Shown in pieces: positions 17,695 to 26,339 of a DNA stretch of 64,000 nt. The notes beneath the pieces are model-generated. The model searched no databases and was not told the DNA's origin. It saw nothing but the letters and a program-made list of their open reading frames with translations. Made by a program: the position numbers and the translations under genes. The number at the start of each line of letters is the position of its first letter. The first letter of the stretch is position 1. The stretch is from Geothermovivens sp964644845 (lineage in GTDB: Bacteria; Zhuqueibacterota; Zhuqueibacteria; Oleimicrobiales; Geothermoviventaceae). Location of the stretch: the NCBI GenBank assembly GCA_964644845.1, contig CAZXXS010000048.1:1-64000 (forward strand), in the 5' to 3' direction.

Positions 17695-18633
17695 ATGTGC
17701 GGAAATCTTAAAATCTTCTCAGGAAACGCCAATCATCCCCTGGCGGAGAAGATCGCCGACGCCTACGGTGTGTCCCTCGGTGAGTTGCGGTTGCGGAAGT
17801 TCAGCGACGGCGAGATCTGGGCCAAATTCAACGAGAACATTCGCGGTGCAGACGTCTTTCTGGTGCAGCCGACCAATGCCCCGTCCGACAATCTGATGGA
17901 ACTGCTGATCATGCTGGATGCGGCGCGACGGGCCTCTGCACGGCGGATCACGGCGGTGATTCCCTACTTTGGCTACGCCAGACAGGACAGAAAGGACCAA
18001 CCTCGGGTGTCCATCACCGCCAAGCTGGTGGCCAATCTCATCACGAAGGCCGGAGCGGATCGCGTGCTGACCATGGACCTGCACGCAGCCCAAATTCAAG
18101 GTTTTTTTGACATCCCTTTGGACCATCTGTACTCCGCCACCATTTTCTGCGACTACTACCGGCAGATGGACATTCCTGATCTGGTCGTCATGGCTCCAGA
18201 CGTTGGCGGCATCCGCATGGCCCGGGCTTACGGTAAACGTCTCGGGGCACCGCTGGCCGTCATTGACAAACGCAGGCCGGAGGCCAACATTTCCGAGGTG
18301 ATGAATGTCATCGGCGACGTGGCTGGCAAGAATATCTTGATTGTCGACGACATCATTGACACTGCTGGTACGCTAACCGAGGCTGTGTACGCCCTCAAAA
18401 GAAACGGGGCGAAGAAGATCTACGCAGCGTGCACCCACGCCATTCTCTCCGGACCCGCCATCGAGCGGATCCAGAAGTGCGAGCCTCTTGAGGAGCTGGC
18501 TGTAACGGACACCGTTTGGATTCCAGAGGAGAAACGGATTCCCAAGATCCGGGTTCTGACCGTCGCCAATCTGTTTGCGGAGGCGATCAAACGGATTCAC
18601 AACGAGGAGTCGATCAGTATCTTGTTCGACTGA
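17695..18633 (+). CDS. prs: Ribose-phosphate pyrophosphokinase
   Basis: Makes PRPP from ribose 5-phosphate and ATP for nucleotide, His and Trp synthesis. The 312-residue protein has the flexible-loop ARQDRK near residue 96, the metal/ribose motif MDLHAAQIQGFF (127-138) and the PRPP loop VDDIIDTAGTL (217-227). I chose the ATG at 17695, preceded by AAGGGAGAG, rather than an ATG 81 nt upstream that would add a non-homologous extension. The 220-nt gap after the tRNA holds a small GGGG/CCCC hairpin and nothing else recognised. Confidence 0.97.
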   Translation: MCGNLKIFSGNANHPLAEKIADAYGVSLGELRLRKFSDGEIWAKFNENIRGADVFLVQPTNAPSDNLMELLIMLDAARRASARRITAVIPYFGYARQDRKDQPRVSITAKLVANLITKAGADRVLTMDLHAAQIQGFFDIPLDHLYSATIFCDYYRQMDIPDLVVMAPDVGGIRMARAYGKRLGAPLAVIDKRRPEANISEVMNVIGDVAGKNILIVDDIIDTAGTLTEAVYALKRNGAKKIYAACTHAILSGPAIERIQKCEPLEELAVTDTVWIPEEKRIPKIRVLTVANLFAEAIKRIHNEESISILFD

Positions 18634-18664
18634 AAGCACCGAAATAAGGGTGAAAGGTAAAGAG

Positions 18665-19303
18665 ATGGAGCAAGTTGTCCTGAATCTCGAAAAGCGCGAA
18701 TTGAGCACCAAGGGCGCCGTTAACGCGTTGCGTCGCGAGGGCAAGATTCCCGGCATCCTGTACGGAGCGCATCAGAAGCCGACCCCGATCGCCGTGGACG
18801 AGAAGGAGTTCCGCCGCGCTTACAGCAGCGGCCACTCCCTGATCGACGCCAAGCTGGGTCGCACGAAGAAACGCGTAGTCATTCGCGAGGTGCAGCGGCA
18901 TCCCGCACGGGGCGACATTCTGCACATCGACCTGATGGCCGTCACTGCGGGCGAGAAGATGACGCTGAACATCCCGGTGCACCTCGTTGGCGAAGCCAAA
19001 GGCGTCAAACAAGGTGGCATTCTGCATCAGGAACTTTACGAACTCGAAGTCGAGTGCTTGCCCAGCCAGGCGCCGGAAGTGCTCGAAATTGACATCTCCG
19101 AGCTGGCCATCGGCGACGCCATCCACGTTGCGGACGTGAAAATCGAAAACGCCGACATTCTCACTCCAGGCGATTCGATGATCGTGACTGTGCTGGCGCC
19201 GCGCGTGGGCGCTGAAGCCGTGGCAGAAGAAGTGACCGAAGAAGAGGCTGGAGCCGAGCCCGAGGTGATCGGCCGCAGGGAAGACGAGACGGAAGGCGAT
19301 TAA
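18665..19303 (+). CDS. rplY: Ribosomal protein bL25, long Ctc form
   Basis: Binds 5S rRNA in the large subunit. The 212-residue long form has the L25 domain (about 1-95, with GKIPGILYG and VQRHPARGDILHIDL) plus the TL5 C-terminal domain (about 96-185) and an acidic tail rich in Glu. The start is the ATG at 18665; a TTG 90 nt upstream lies inside prs. It sits between prs and pth as in many bacteria. Confidence 0.96.
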   Translation: MEQVVLNLEKRELSTKGAVNALRREGKIPGILYGAHQKPTPIAVDEKEFRRAYSSGHSLIDAKLGRTKKRVVIREVQRHPARGDILHIDLMAVTAGEKMTLNIPVHLVGEAKGVKQGGILHQELYELEVECLPSQAPEVLEIDISELAIGDAIHVADVKIENADILTPGDSMIVTVLAPRVGAEAVAEEVTEEEAGAEPEVIGRREDETEGD

Positions 19304-19316
19304 CGTAAGACTGGCG

Positions 19317-19922
19317 ATGCCCGGCCAAGACACCCCGGAGGCCTCCGAGGACCGCAAATTTTTGGTGCTCGGGCTTGGAAACCCGGAACCACGTTATTTT
19401 TGGACACGACACAACATCGGGTTTCGGGTCGCAGACCATCTTGCCGGGCGGTTGGGCCTCGAGTTCCAAGAGGAACGTCACGCCTGGGTCACACCCTGGA
19501 CGGTTGTCCCGGACAGCACAACGCACCTTTGCCTGGCCAAGCCGACGACTTACATGAACCGCAGCGGTCTGGCCGCGGGTTACCTCCTGCGCCTTTACGA
19601 CCTGCAGCCGGGCCAGCTTCTCGTGGTTTGTGACGACGTCCATCTTCCTTTTGGCCGCCTCCGTTTGCGCCCAAAAGGAAGCGACGGAGGCCACAACGGA
19701 CTCGCTTCTGTGATTGACTGGCTGGGTACCCAGGCGTTTCCACGTTTGCGAATCGGGATCGGTGCCGATTTTGGCCCCGGCGAGCTGATTGACTACGTCT
19801 TGTCCGACTTTACGGACGAAGAAGAAAAGCTGTTGCCGGGAATTATCCAGCGTGCCGGCGACGCCGTTCTCACGGTGGCGCGCGAGGGGCTGGAAAAAGC
19901 CATGTCCGTTTTCAACCGCTGA
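19317..19922 (+). CDS. pth: Peptidyl-tRNA hydrolase
   Basis: Releases tRNA from prematurely dropped peptidyl-tRNA. The 201 residues contain VLGLGNPEPRY, TRHNIGF with the catalytic His, KPTTYMNRSG, DDVHLPFGRLRLRP and GSDGGHNGL. It follows rplY by 13 nt with only a weak ribosome-binding site, so translation may be coupled. A divergent N-terminal 12 residues precede the core. Confidence 0.96.
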   Translation: MPGQDTPEASEDRKFLVLGLGNPEPRYFWTRHNIGFRVADHLAGRLGLEFQEERHAWVTPWTVVPDSTTHLCLAKPTTYMNRSGLAAGYLLRLYDLQPGQLLVVCDDVHLPFGRLRLRPKGSDGGHNGLASVIDWLGTQAFPRLRIGIGADFGPGELIDYVLSDFTDEEEKLLPGIIQRAGDAVLTVAREGLEKAMSVFNR

Positions 19923-20069
19923 GGCTGCGCCGTCCTGCAGACACACCGTCGCTGGAGAGGTGTTGGGGTCCTCTCCCGACGGGTGGACGTCCGCAGAACC
20001 AGCGCACCTTGGCTGTCCCTCTAAGCTTCGGACCGCAACGTCTCTGAGAGGCAGGGAGGAAAAGAGAAA

Positions 20070-22067
20070 ATGGTTGCACCCATCGCTGCAAGTCTGCTCG
20101 CACTCGCATTTGTGGTTTACCTCGCGCTCGACGTTCTTCGGAGCGATCAGGGCAACGAACGCATGGTCCAGATCTCCCAGATGATTCAGGCTGGAGCACG
20201 GGCTTTTTTGAAGCGCGAGTACATCTACGTCAGCATGTTTGTGTTTGTAATCGCGGTTCTGATGGCCATTGCGCCCCTGTTTTCGGACGTCGAGCTCGGG
20301 TGGCGGACCAGCGTTGCCTTCATCTTCGGGTCCGTGATGTCGGGGCTGGCGGGTTACATTGGCATGAGCATCGCCACGCGCGCCAACGCTCGCACCACTG
20401 AAGCCGCCAGAACCAAAGGTCTCAAGGGTGCGCTGAGCGTTGCCGTCTCTGGCGGCGGCGTGATGGGCATGAGTGTGGTCGGTCTGGCTCTGCTGGGTTT
20501 GGCGATCACTTACATCGTCTTCCACGGCGAGCCAGTAGTCGTGAACGGTTACGCCATGGGCGCCAGCCTTGTCGCTCTGTTCGCACGCAGCGGTGGTGGG
20601 ATCTTCACCAAAGGTGCGGACATGGGTGCCGACCTGGTCGGCAAGGTCGAAGCGGGCATCCCCGAGGACGACCCGCGTAACCCCGCCGTGATTGCCGACA
20701 ACGTGGGCGACAACGTGGGCGATGTGGCCGGGCTTGGTGCAGACCTGCTGGAATCGTACGTTGAGTCGATGGTCGCATCCATGGCTCTGGCTTCCGCGCT
20801 GGGCATCGCGGCACCTCAACTCAAGCTGTTGCCGATGTACATCGCAGCAGTCGGCATCGTGGGTTCGATCATCGGTATCCTGTACGTGAAGTGGGCAGCC
20901 AAAGACAACCCGCAAAGCGCTCTCATGGGTGGCACGTACGTGAGCGCCATCATCACCATGCTTGGCGCCTACTTCGTGGTCAAAACCTACGGCGTCGAGT
21001 TCGAAGGGTACTCCAAACTCGGGCCTTTCTGGGCAACGGTGGCTGGCGTCGTTTCGGGCATCATCGTGGGCTTCACAAGCGAGTACTTCACGTCCGCCAA
21101 ATATCGCCCCGTACGGAGGCTGGCGGAAGAATCGCAGAGTGGCCCGGCCATCACCGTCACCGGCGGTCTGGCGGTCGGCATGATGTCCACGGCCATTCCG
21201 GTCATTGTGCTGGCCGTGGCCGTATGGCTGGCCTACCATTTTGCGGGTGTGTACGGCGTTGGCATGGCGGCCTTCGGGATGCTGGCAACCACTGGCATGG
21301 TGGTGTCGGTGGACAGCTACGGTCCCGTGGCCGACAACGCGGGGGGCATCGCTGAAATGGCCGAGCTCGACCCCAGTGTGCGGAAGATCACGGACAATCT
21401 GGATGCCGTGGGCAACACAACCGCGGCCATCGGTAAGGGCTTTGCGATCGGGTCAGCAGCTTTCGCAGCCATGGGTCTGCTGGTGGCTTACATGCACGCA
21501 GTCGGTCTGAAAGTTGCCGACATCAAGGACCCCAACGTGCTGATGGGTCTGCTGCTTGGCGGCATGCTGCCGTTTCTGTTCTCGTCGATGCTGTTCCAGG
21601 CCGTGAGTAAGGCCGCCTTCAAGATGATCGACGAGGTGCGGCGTCAATTTCGCGAGATTCCAGGCCTGCTGGAAGGCAAAGCCTTGCCCGACCCCGAGTC
21701 TTGCGTGGACATTAGCACCCGCGGTGCCATTCAGGGCATGTTGTTGCCTGGTACGATGGCCATCGTGACCCCGCTGTTCGTGGGGCTGGTCTTCGGTCCA
21801 GCTACATTGGCTGGTCTCCTGGTTGGCGCTGTGGTCACCGGTGTCATGCTCGGCATCCAGATGGCCAATTCCGGCGGAGCCATGGACAACGCGAAGAAGT
21901 ACATCGAAGAAGGTCATTTCGGGGGCAAGGGCAGCGAAACACACAAAGCTGCTGTGATTGGCGACACGGTCGGTGATCCTCTCAAGGACACGGTCGGTCC
22001 ATCAATCAACATCTTGATCAAGTTGATGTCAGTCATCTCGCTGGTGTTCGCGCCGCTGCTCCGTTAG
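20070..22067 (+). CDS. hppA: K+-dependent membrane-bound pyrophosphatase
   Basis: An integral membrane PPase that couples PPi hydrolysis to ion pumping. The 665 residues hold about 16 membrane helices and the catalytic block GGGIFTKGADMGADLVGKVEAGIPEDD (split here from residue 175 to 201), followed by NVGDNVGDVAG and, near the C-terminus, IGDTVGDPLKDTVGPS. GNTTAAIGKG at 448-457 has Ala and Gly where K+-independent enzymes have Lys and Thr, so it belongs to the K+-dependent class. Whether it pumps H+ or Na+ cannot be told here. AGGGAGG precedes the ATG. It sits between pth and rpsF, where many bacteria carry ychF. Confidence 0.95.
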   Translation: MVAPIAASLLALAFVVYLALDVLRSDQGNERMVQISQMIQAGARAFLKREYIYVSMFVFVIAVLMAIAPLFSDVELGWRTSVAFIFGSVMSGLAGYIGMSIATRANARTTEAARTKGLKGALSVAVSGGGVMGMSVVGLALLGLAITYIVFHGEPVVVNGYAMGASLVALFARSGGGIFTKGADMGADLVGKVEAGIPEDDPRNPAVIADNVGDNVGDVAGLGADLLESYVESMVASMALASALGIAAPQLKLLPMYIAAVGIVGSIIGILYVKWAAKDNPQSALMGGTYVSAIITMLGAYFVVKTYGVEFEGYSKLGPFWATVAGVVSGIIVGFTSEYFTSAKYRPVRRLAEESQSGPAITVTGGLAVGMMSTAIPVIVLAVAVWLAYHFAGVYGVGMAAFGMLATTGMVVSVDSYGPVADNAGGIAEMAELDPSVRKITDNLDAVGNTTAAIGKGFAIGSAAFAAMGLLVAYMHAVGLKVADIKDPNVLMGLLLGGMLPFLFSSMLFQAVSKAAFKMIDEVRRQFREIPGLLEGKALPDPESCVDISTRGAIQGMLLPGTMAIVTPLFVGLVFGPATLAGLLVGAVVTGVMLGIQMANSGGAMDNAKKYIEEGHFGGKGSETHKAAVIGDTVGDPLKDTVGPSINILIKLMSVISLVFAPLLR

Positions 22068-22122
22068 CGGCCGATCGTACCGGCGGGAGCCGTGTAGGTT
22101 CACCGTTTCATGGAGGAAAGAC

Positions 22123-22686
22123 GTGCTGAGACCGTACGAAACAACATTCGTCATCGATTCACTGCTTCGGATGGATGAGATCGACGAAACCATCCGACGC
22201 TACCTGCGGTTCATCTCAGCCAACGGCGGTCAGATTCGCCGCTTGGAGCGTTGGGGCAAGAGGCGTCTCGCCTACGAGATCCGAAAGCGCCAGTACGGCT
22301 ACTACGTTTACGTACGCTACGACGCCCCACCCACGATTGTGGCCGCGCTGGAACACGAGTTTCGCCTCGATGAGTCCATCCTGCGTTACCTCACAATCCA
22401 GCTGACCAAGCGCGCGCTGCAGAAGGAACAGCGTTTGCTTGAGCAGGGGCTCATCAAAGAGGGCGGCGTAGAGCTGGACGAAAAACCCCAGGCTCAGCCG
22501 AAACCGGCCGAGAAACCCGCGGAGCAATCCGAACCGGCGGAAGCGGAAACCGCAACCGAACAAGCTTCTGAGGGTGAAGCGGCCGAAGCAGCTCCAGCCG
22601 CTCCTGAGAGCAGCGACGCTCAAAGCACCGAAGAAGCAGCTCCTGCACAGGCCGCCGAGGAAACCGAGCAGAAAGAGCAATCCTGA
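22123..22686 (+). CDS. rpsF: Ribosomal protein bS6 with long acidic tail
   Basis: bS6 binds the small subunit with bS18. Residues 1-98 form the normal bS6 domain (RPYETTFVIDS, GGQIRRLERWGKRRLAYEIRK). About 85 further residues are low-complexity Ala, Glu, Pro and Gln, which is longer than in most homologues. The start is GTG with GGAGG upstream. It begins the rpsF-ssb-rpsR-rplI operon. Confidence 0.96.
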   Translation: MLRPYETTFVIDSLLRMDEIDETIRRYLRFISANGGQIRRLERWGKRRLAYEIRKRQYGYYVYVRYDAPPTIVAALEHEFRLDESILRYLTIQLTKRALQKEQRLLEQGLIKEGGVELDEKPQAQPKPAEKPAEQSEPAEAETATEQASEGEAAEAAPAAPESSDAQSTEEAAPAQAAEETEQKEQS

Positions 22687-22778
22687 GCAACAGCAGCCCA
22701 ATTTTGCTGAGTCTGCAACGAGGGTAAGCTACGTGGCCGCTGGCGTCCTCGCCGCGAGCCACGGGGAGTTCTTTGATA

Positions 22779-23246
22779 ATGACAAGTTACCGCATGCCGG
22801 ACATCAACACGGTGCTGATTGCGGGAACCGTTGTGGAAGAGCCTCAGCTCTCCCGAACGGATTCCGGCCGCACGGTCGGCACCTTCCGGATCAGCAGCAT
22901 TCGCCGCTTCCGCGACAACAGCGGACAGTGGCGCGAGAACCGCTGCGAGGTCGGCGTGGTCGTGCATCAACGCCTCGCCGAGCTCTGTCAGCGCTACCTC
23001 AGGGTCGGCAGCCCAGTCCTTCTGGACGGCGAGCTCCAAAGCCGCAGCGTCGAGGAAGGCGGCACAGCACGAACCATTTTGGAGATTCGCGCGCGCCGGG
23101 TTCAGTTCCTCGACCGCACCGGCCGTACCGACCTGGCAGCCCAGGCTCAGCCCGCCAGGTCAGCTGAAGCATCCGAGCCGGCCGAACCTGAGGAACCAGC
23201 AGCGCCCAGTGAATTCGACTTCGGCTACAGGGACCTCGAGCTCTGA
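22779..23246 (+). CDS. ssb: Single-stranded DNA-binding protein-like
   Basis: An OB-fold SSB-type protein of 155 residues between rpsF and rpsR, the standard place for ssb. The OB domain covers about 8-110 (INTVLIAGTVVEEPQL, GTFRISSIRRFRD, LLDGELQSR). The tail is Pro/Glu/Ala-rich and ends DFGYRDLEL instead of the canonical DDDIPF-type tip that recruits SSB partners. I took the ATG at 22779 with GGGGAG upstream; a TTG 6 nt earlier and an ATG 15 nt later are alternatives. It may be a specialised or secondary SSB. Confidence 0.85.
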   Translation: MTSYRMPDINTVLIAGTVVEEPQLSRTDSGRTVGTFRISSIRRFRDNSGQWRENRCEVGVVVHQRLAELCQRYLRVGSPVLLDGELQSRSVEEGGTARTILEIRARRVQFLDRTGRTDLAAQAQPARSAEASEPAEPEEPAAPSEFDFGYRDLEL

Positions 23247-23297
23247 AGTTCCTGGCCAGCAAATTGATGTGGTGAGAATCCGAAAGAGGGAAGTACC

Positions 23298-23519
23298 ATG
23301 CTCAGAAGAAAACGTGTTTGCCGTTTCTGTGAAGAAGGTGAAATCTACATCGATTACAAAGACGAGCGCAAGCTCCGCCGCTTCATCACAGAACAGGGCA
23401 AGATCATTCCACGGCGCACTTCCGGTACGTGCGCCAAGCATCAACGCCAGCTTGTTCGGGCCATCAAGCGCGCCCGTCATCTGGCTTTGCTTCCGTTCGT
23501 TGCCGAAATGACCAGGTAG
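23298..23519 (+). CDS. rpsR: Ribosomal protein bS18, zinc-binding form
   Basis: A 73-residue bS18. The core YKDERKLRRFITEQGKIIPRR and AIKRARHLALLPF is intact. CRFC near the N-terminus and TCAKH further on give a Cys3/His set consistent with the zinc-containing form of the family. GAGGGAAG lies before the ATG. Confidence 0.96.
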   Translation: MLRRKRVCRFCEEGEIYIDYKDERKLRRFITEQGKIIPRRTSGTCAKHQRQLVRAIKRARHLALLPFVAEMTR

Positions 23520-23530
23520 TGGAGCCAACC

Positions 23531-23974
23531 ATGAAAGTTATCCTGAAACAGGAAGTCGAGAAACTCGGAAATCCGGGCGACATCGTGACGGTTAGGGACG
23601 GTTACGCCCGCAACTATCTCTTGCCGCGTGGTCTCGCCGTGCCGGCTACACCCGGCAACCTGCGCGCCATCGAGGAGGAAAAGAAGCTCGCGGAACTCCG
23701 GGCCAACCGTGAGAAACGCGCTGCCGAGAAGTTGGCCGAAAAGCTCAACTCCGTATCCGTGACGGCCACAGTCTCCGTGGGCGAAGAAGACAAGATCTTC
23801 GGCGCCGTGACGTCCCAGACCATTGCCGAACTCCTGAAAGAGAAGGGCTACGACATCGACCGTCGCAAGATCCACCTCGAGGAGCCCATCAAAGCACTGG
23901 GCATCTACGACGTGCCCATCAAACTGCACCCCGAGGTGGAAGCCAAGGTCAAAGTCTGGGTAGTGCGCGAGTAA
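23531..23974 (+). CDS. rplI: Ribosomal protein bL9
   Basis: A 148-residue bL9 with the N-terminal rRNA-binding domain (KLGNPGDIVTVRDGYARNYLLPRG), the long central helix (about 42-75) and the C-terminal domain (GAVTSQTIAELLKEKG). The ATG lies 11 nt past rpsR with GTGGAG upstream; longer in-frame extensions overlap rpsR and are not used. Confidence 0.97.
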   Translation: MKVILKQEVEKLGNPGDIVTVRDGYARNYLLPRGLAVPATPGNLRAIEEEKKLAELRANREKRAAEKLAEKLNSVSVTATVSVGEEDKIFGAVTSQTIAELLKEKGYDIDRRKIHLEEPIKALGIYDVPIKLHPEVEAKVKVWVVRE

Positions 23975-24011
23975 AGCGGTCCCTACAAATCCCCTGCTTT
24001 TTGACTCGTCT

Positions 24012-24052
24012 CTCGCCGGGCGGGCAGACTCTACGGTCTGCTCACCGGCGAG
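24012..24052 (+). terminator. Two-tier hairpin downstream of rplI
   Basis: Outer stem CTCGCCGG/CCGGCGAG (8 bp) encloses inner stem GCAGAC/GTCTGC (6 bp). It lies 38 nt past the rplI stop and is followed by TTCTGCTCTC, not a clean T run. It may terminate the ribosomal operon or mark a processing site. Confidence 0.45.
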
Positions 24053-24645
24053 TTCTGCTCTCGGCCCCCTTCGGCCCGGACTGCAGTCCGCCCTTCGTTA
24101 CACGAATCCTCCACGCTCTTCCGACGAGCAAACTCCCGTGCACTCTAAACCGACATCTCCTTGGAGACTCCAGGTTGCCCCAGAATCCCTCGTTTTCCCA
24201 CCCAACGAGCCCAACCGCAAACCGTCTGCGAGAAAAGCCGCCAGAACAGCACCCTGCCTTGTCCTCGTTCCGCCACCACCCACCTAAGAGTTCCTGCGTC
24301 TTCCGCCTGACCTGCGTACACCTCCCCGGTCTCCGCTGGACTACCAACAGTCCTCCACTTGAGGCACACCCCCTACCTGTCCGCTAAAAGACGTTGTGGG
24401 GGACACCCCCTGTCAGCTGTTCACCCGCAGCCACACAAACGTCTACAGCAAGTCGCCTCTGCAGCCCATCCAGACCGCTCCACGAATCTGAACCTGCCAG
24501 CACCGCGACCCCATCAACTCCCAGCAGGTGGAACCCCAGAGCGATCTCTAAGCTCGAAAGGCGGTTCCCCCAGCAAGTGTCAAGCCGTTCCAAGGTGTCC
24601 ACGAGTTCCCACGAGAAAACAGAGAAATCCTTGACCCCTTTTGCC

Positions 24646-24674
24646 TTGACTTTCAACGGACCTTTTGTTAACGT
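24646..24674 (+). promoter_or_regulatory. Candidate promoter for the oxidoreductase gene
   Basis: TTGACT at 24646-24651, 17 bp, then TAACGT at 24669-24674. The -35 box is good and the -10 box weak, and the latter is buried in the palindromic operator. Confidence 0.45.
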
Positions 24675-24679
24675 TAACA
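24666..24679. promoter_or_regulatory. LacI-family-type palindromic operator
   Basis: Perfect 14-bp palindrome TGTTAACGTTAACA. This layout, with central CG and flanking TGTTAA/TTAACA, is typical of operators of LacI-family sugar regulators. It overlaps the candidate -10 box, which suits repression. No LacI-family gene is in the window. Confidence 0.6.
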
Positions 24680-24883
24680 GATCGCAATGTGTGCCGTCGA
24701 GCCTGGCACCGTCGCACCAATCTTCGTGCAAACTGTTGCTGGGTTCCCGTACTGTTGCAGCAGAACCATTTTCCGCAGTAAGCGTTCCGGAGTCACTCCA
24801 GGTACCAAAGCATTTCTCCCGATTTCCAGGCGTTGTCAACGTCCGGAATGGTGGTTGAATTTTCAAGCGAAGGGAGCAGAGCC

Positions 24884-26281
24884 ATGATGCGTCACATCCT
24901 CACAGCTGTTCTGCTTGTTGGCCTGGTTGCTCTGTTCGGCTGCCAGAGTCAACAGCCGCAAAAGTTCACCGGAGCAAGGGGGGAAGTGAAACTCATCGTC
25001 CTGGATCCGGGCCATTTCCACGCTGCTCTCGTCCTGAAAACCTCGTACGATCAGGTGGACACCACGGTACACGTTTACGCGCCGGAGGGTCCAGAGCTGG
25101 AAGACTGGATCAGCCGCGTCCAGGGGTTCAACTCTCGACCGGAGAATCCGACACACTGGGCACTGAAGATTTACAAAGGCCCCGACTACCTGGAACGCAT
25201 GCTCAAGGAAAAACCCGGCAACGTGGTCGTGCTGGCCGGCAACAACAAGCGCAAAACGGAGTACATCAAGAAAAGCGTTGATGCCGGGCTGAATGTCTAC
25301 TCCGACAAACCCATGTGCATTGATCCCAAAGGTTTCCAGCTCCTCAAGCAGGCTTTCGCCTCCGCCGACCAGCACCACGTGCTCCTCTACGACATCATGA
25401 CAGAACGCTACGAAATCACGACCATTCTGCAGCGTGAACTGGTCAACAACCCCGATGTCTTCGGTGAACTCCAGGTGGGTAGTTTGGAGGATCCGGCGGT
25501 TACGAAAGAGAGCGTTCACCATCTGTTCAAGTACGTGGCCGGCAAACCCATCAAGAGACCCGGCTGGTATTTCGACGTCAACCAGCAGGGTGAGGGCATC
25601 GTAGACGTCTCCACTCACCTGGTCGATCTCGTACAGTGGGAGTGTTTCCCGGGCGAGGCCATCGACACGACCCAGATCCAGGTGTTGGCCGCCAAACATT
25701 GGCCCACGATGGTCACAAAATCGCAGTTCCAAAAAGTGACTGGCCTTCCGGACTTCCCCGACTTCCTCAAGGACAAACTCACACCTGACGGGGTGCTTCC
25801 GTACTACTGCAACGGCCAGATCGACTACACCATCCGGGGTATCCATGCTCGTGTGTCCGTCATCTGGGAGTTCGAAGCACCGCCCGGCGCTGGCGACACG
25901 CATTTCTCCATCATGAAGGGCTCCAAAGCCCACGTCGTCATCGAGCAGGGGAAGGAGCAAAACTACCGGCCTGAACTCTACGTCTTTCCCGCTCCAGGAG
26001 CAGACAAGACCTCCCTCGGCGAGACGCTGAAAACAGCCATCGGCAACTTGCAGACGCGCTACCCGGGAGTGGATTTGGAGCCCTACAAGAAAGGCTGGCA
26101 CGTCATCATCCCCGACAAGTACAGAGTGGGACACGAAGCACACTTCGCTCAGGTCACGCGTAAGTACTTGCGCTTCCTCGTCCAGGGAAAACTCCCCGAC
26201 TGGGAAGTGCCCAACATGATTGCCAAGTACTACACAACGACCACCGCGTTGAAATTGGCTCGACAGAGCGACAAAAAGTAA
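24884..26281 (+). CDS. Lipoprotein Gfo/Idh/MocA-type putative oxidoreductase
   Basis: A 465-residue protein with a lipoprotein signal (LFGC, Cys20). The mature part has LDPGHFHAALV, VYAPEG, VVLAGNNKRKTEYI, SDKPM, LLYDIMTERYEIT and QQGEGIVDVSTHLVDLVQWE. I recall these from the putative oxidoreductases with a dedicated C-terminal domain found next to sugar-utilisation genes in Bacteroidota. The nucleotide-binding loop lacks a classic GxGxxG, so catalysis is unproven. I chose the ATG at 24884 with AAGGGAG upstream; it is followed by another ATG. A LacI-type operator upstream suggests sugar control. It is monocistronic. Confidence 0.8.
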   Translation: MMRHILTAVLLVGLVALFGCQSQQPQKFTGARGEVKLIVLDPGHFHAALVLKTSYDQVDTTVHVYAPEGPELEDWISRVQGFNSRPENPTHWALKIYKGPDYLERMLKEKPGNVVVLAGNNKRKTEYIKKSVDAGLNVYSDKPMCIDPKGFQLLKQAFASADQHHVLLYDIMTERYEITTILQRELVNNPDVFGELQVGSLEDPAVTKESVHHLFKYVAGKPIKRPGWYFDVNQQGEGIVDVSTHLVDLVQWECFPGEAIDTTQIQVLAAKHWPTMVTKSQFQKVTGLPDFPDFLKDKLTPDGVLPYYCNGQIDYTIRGIHARVSVIWEFEAPPGAGDTHFSIMKGSKAHVVIEQGKEQNYRPELYVFPAPGADKTSLGETLKTAIGNLQTRYPGVDLEPYKKGWHVIIPDKYRVGHEAHFAQVTRKYLRFLVQGKLPDWEVPNMIAKYYTTTTALKLARQSDKK

Positions 26282-26306
26282 CCCGTTTTGCGCGAAAGGA
26301 TCTGGC

Positions 26307-26339
26307 AAGGGGCGCCACGAGCGCCCCTTCTTTTTTTTT
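26307..26339 (+). terminator. Rho-independent terminator after oxidoreductase gene
   Basis: AGGGGCGC pairs with GCGCCCCT (8 bp, loop of 5), followed by TC and nine T. It lies 26 nt after the stop. Confidence 0.95.

Larger units (their letters stand above)
23975..24883. other. Long intergenic region after rplI
   Basis: It holds a branched hairpin at 24012-24052, a perfect 14-bp palindrome CGGACTGCAGTCCG at 24077-24090, a promoter and operator at 24646-24679, and a leader of about 200 nt before the next ATG. No protein-like ORF was found. Confidence 0.6.

Noticed and set aside
19161..21239. 692-codon minus-strand frame opposite pth and hppA
   Set aside because: Antisense shadow of highly conserved genes; the His- and Asp-rich, patternless product is typical of such shadows.
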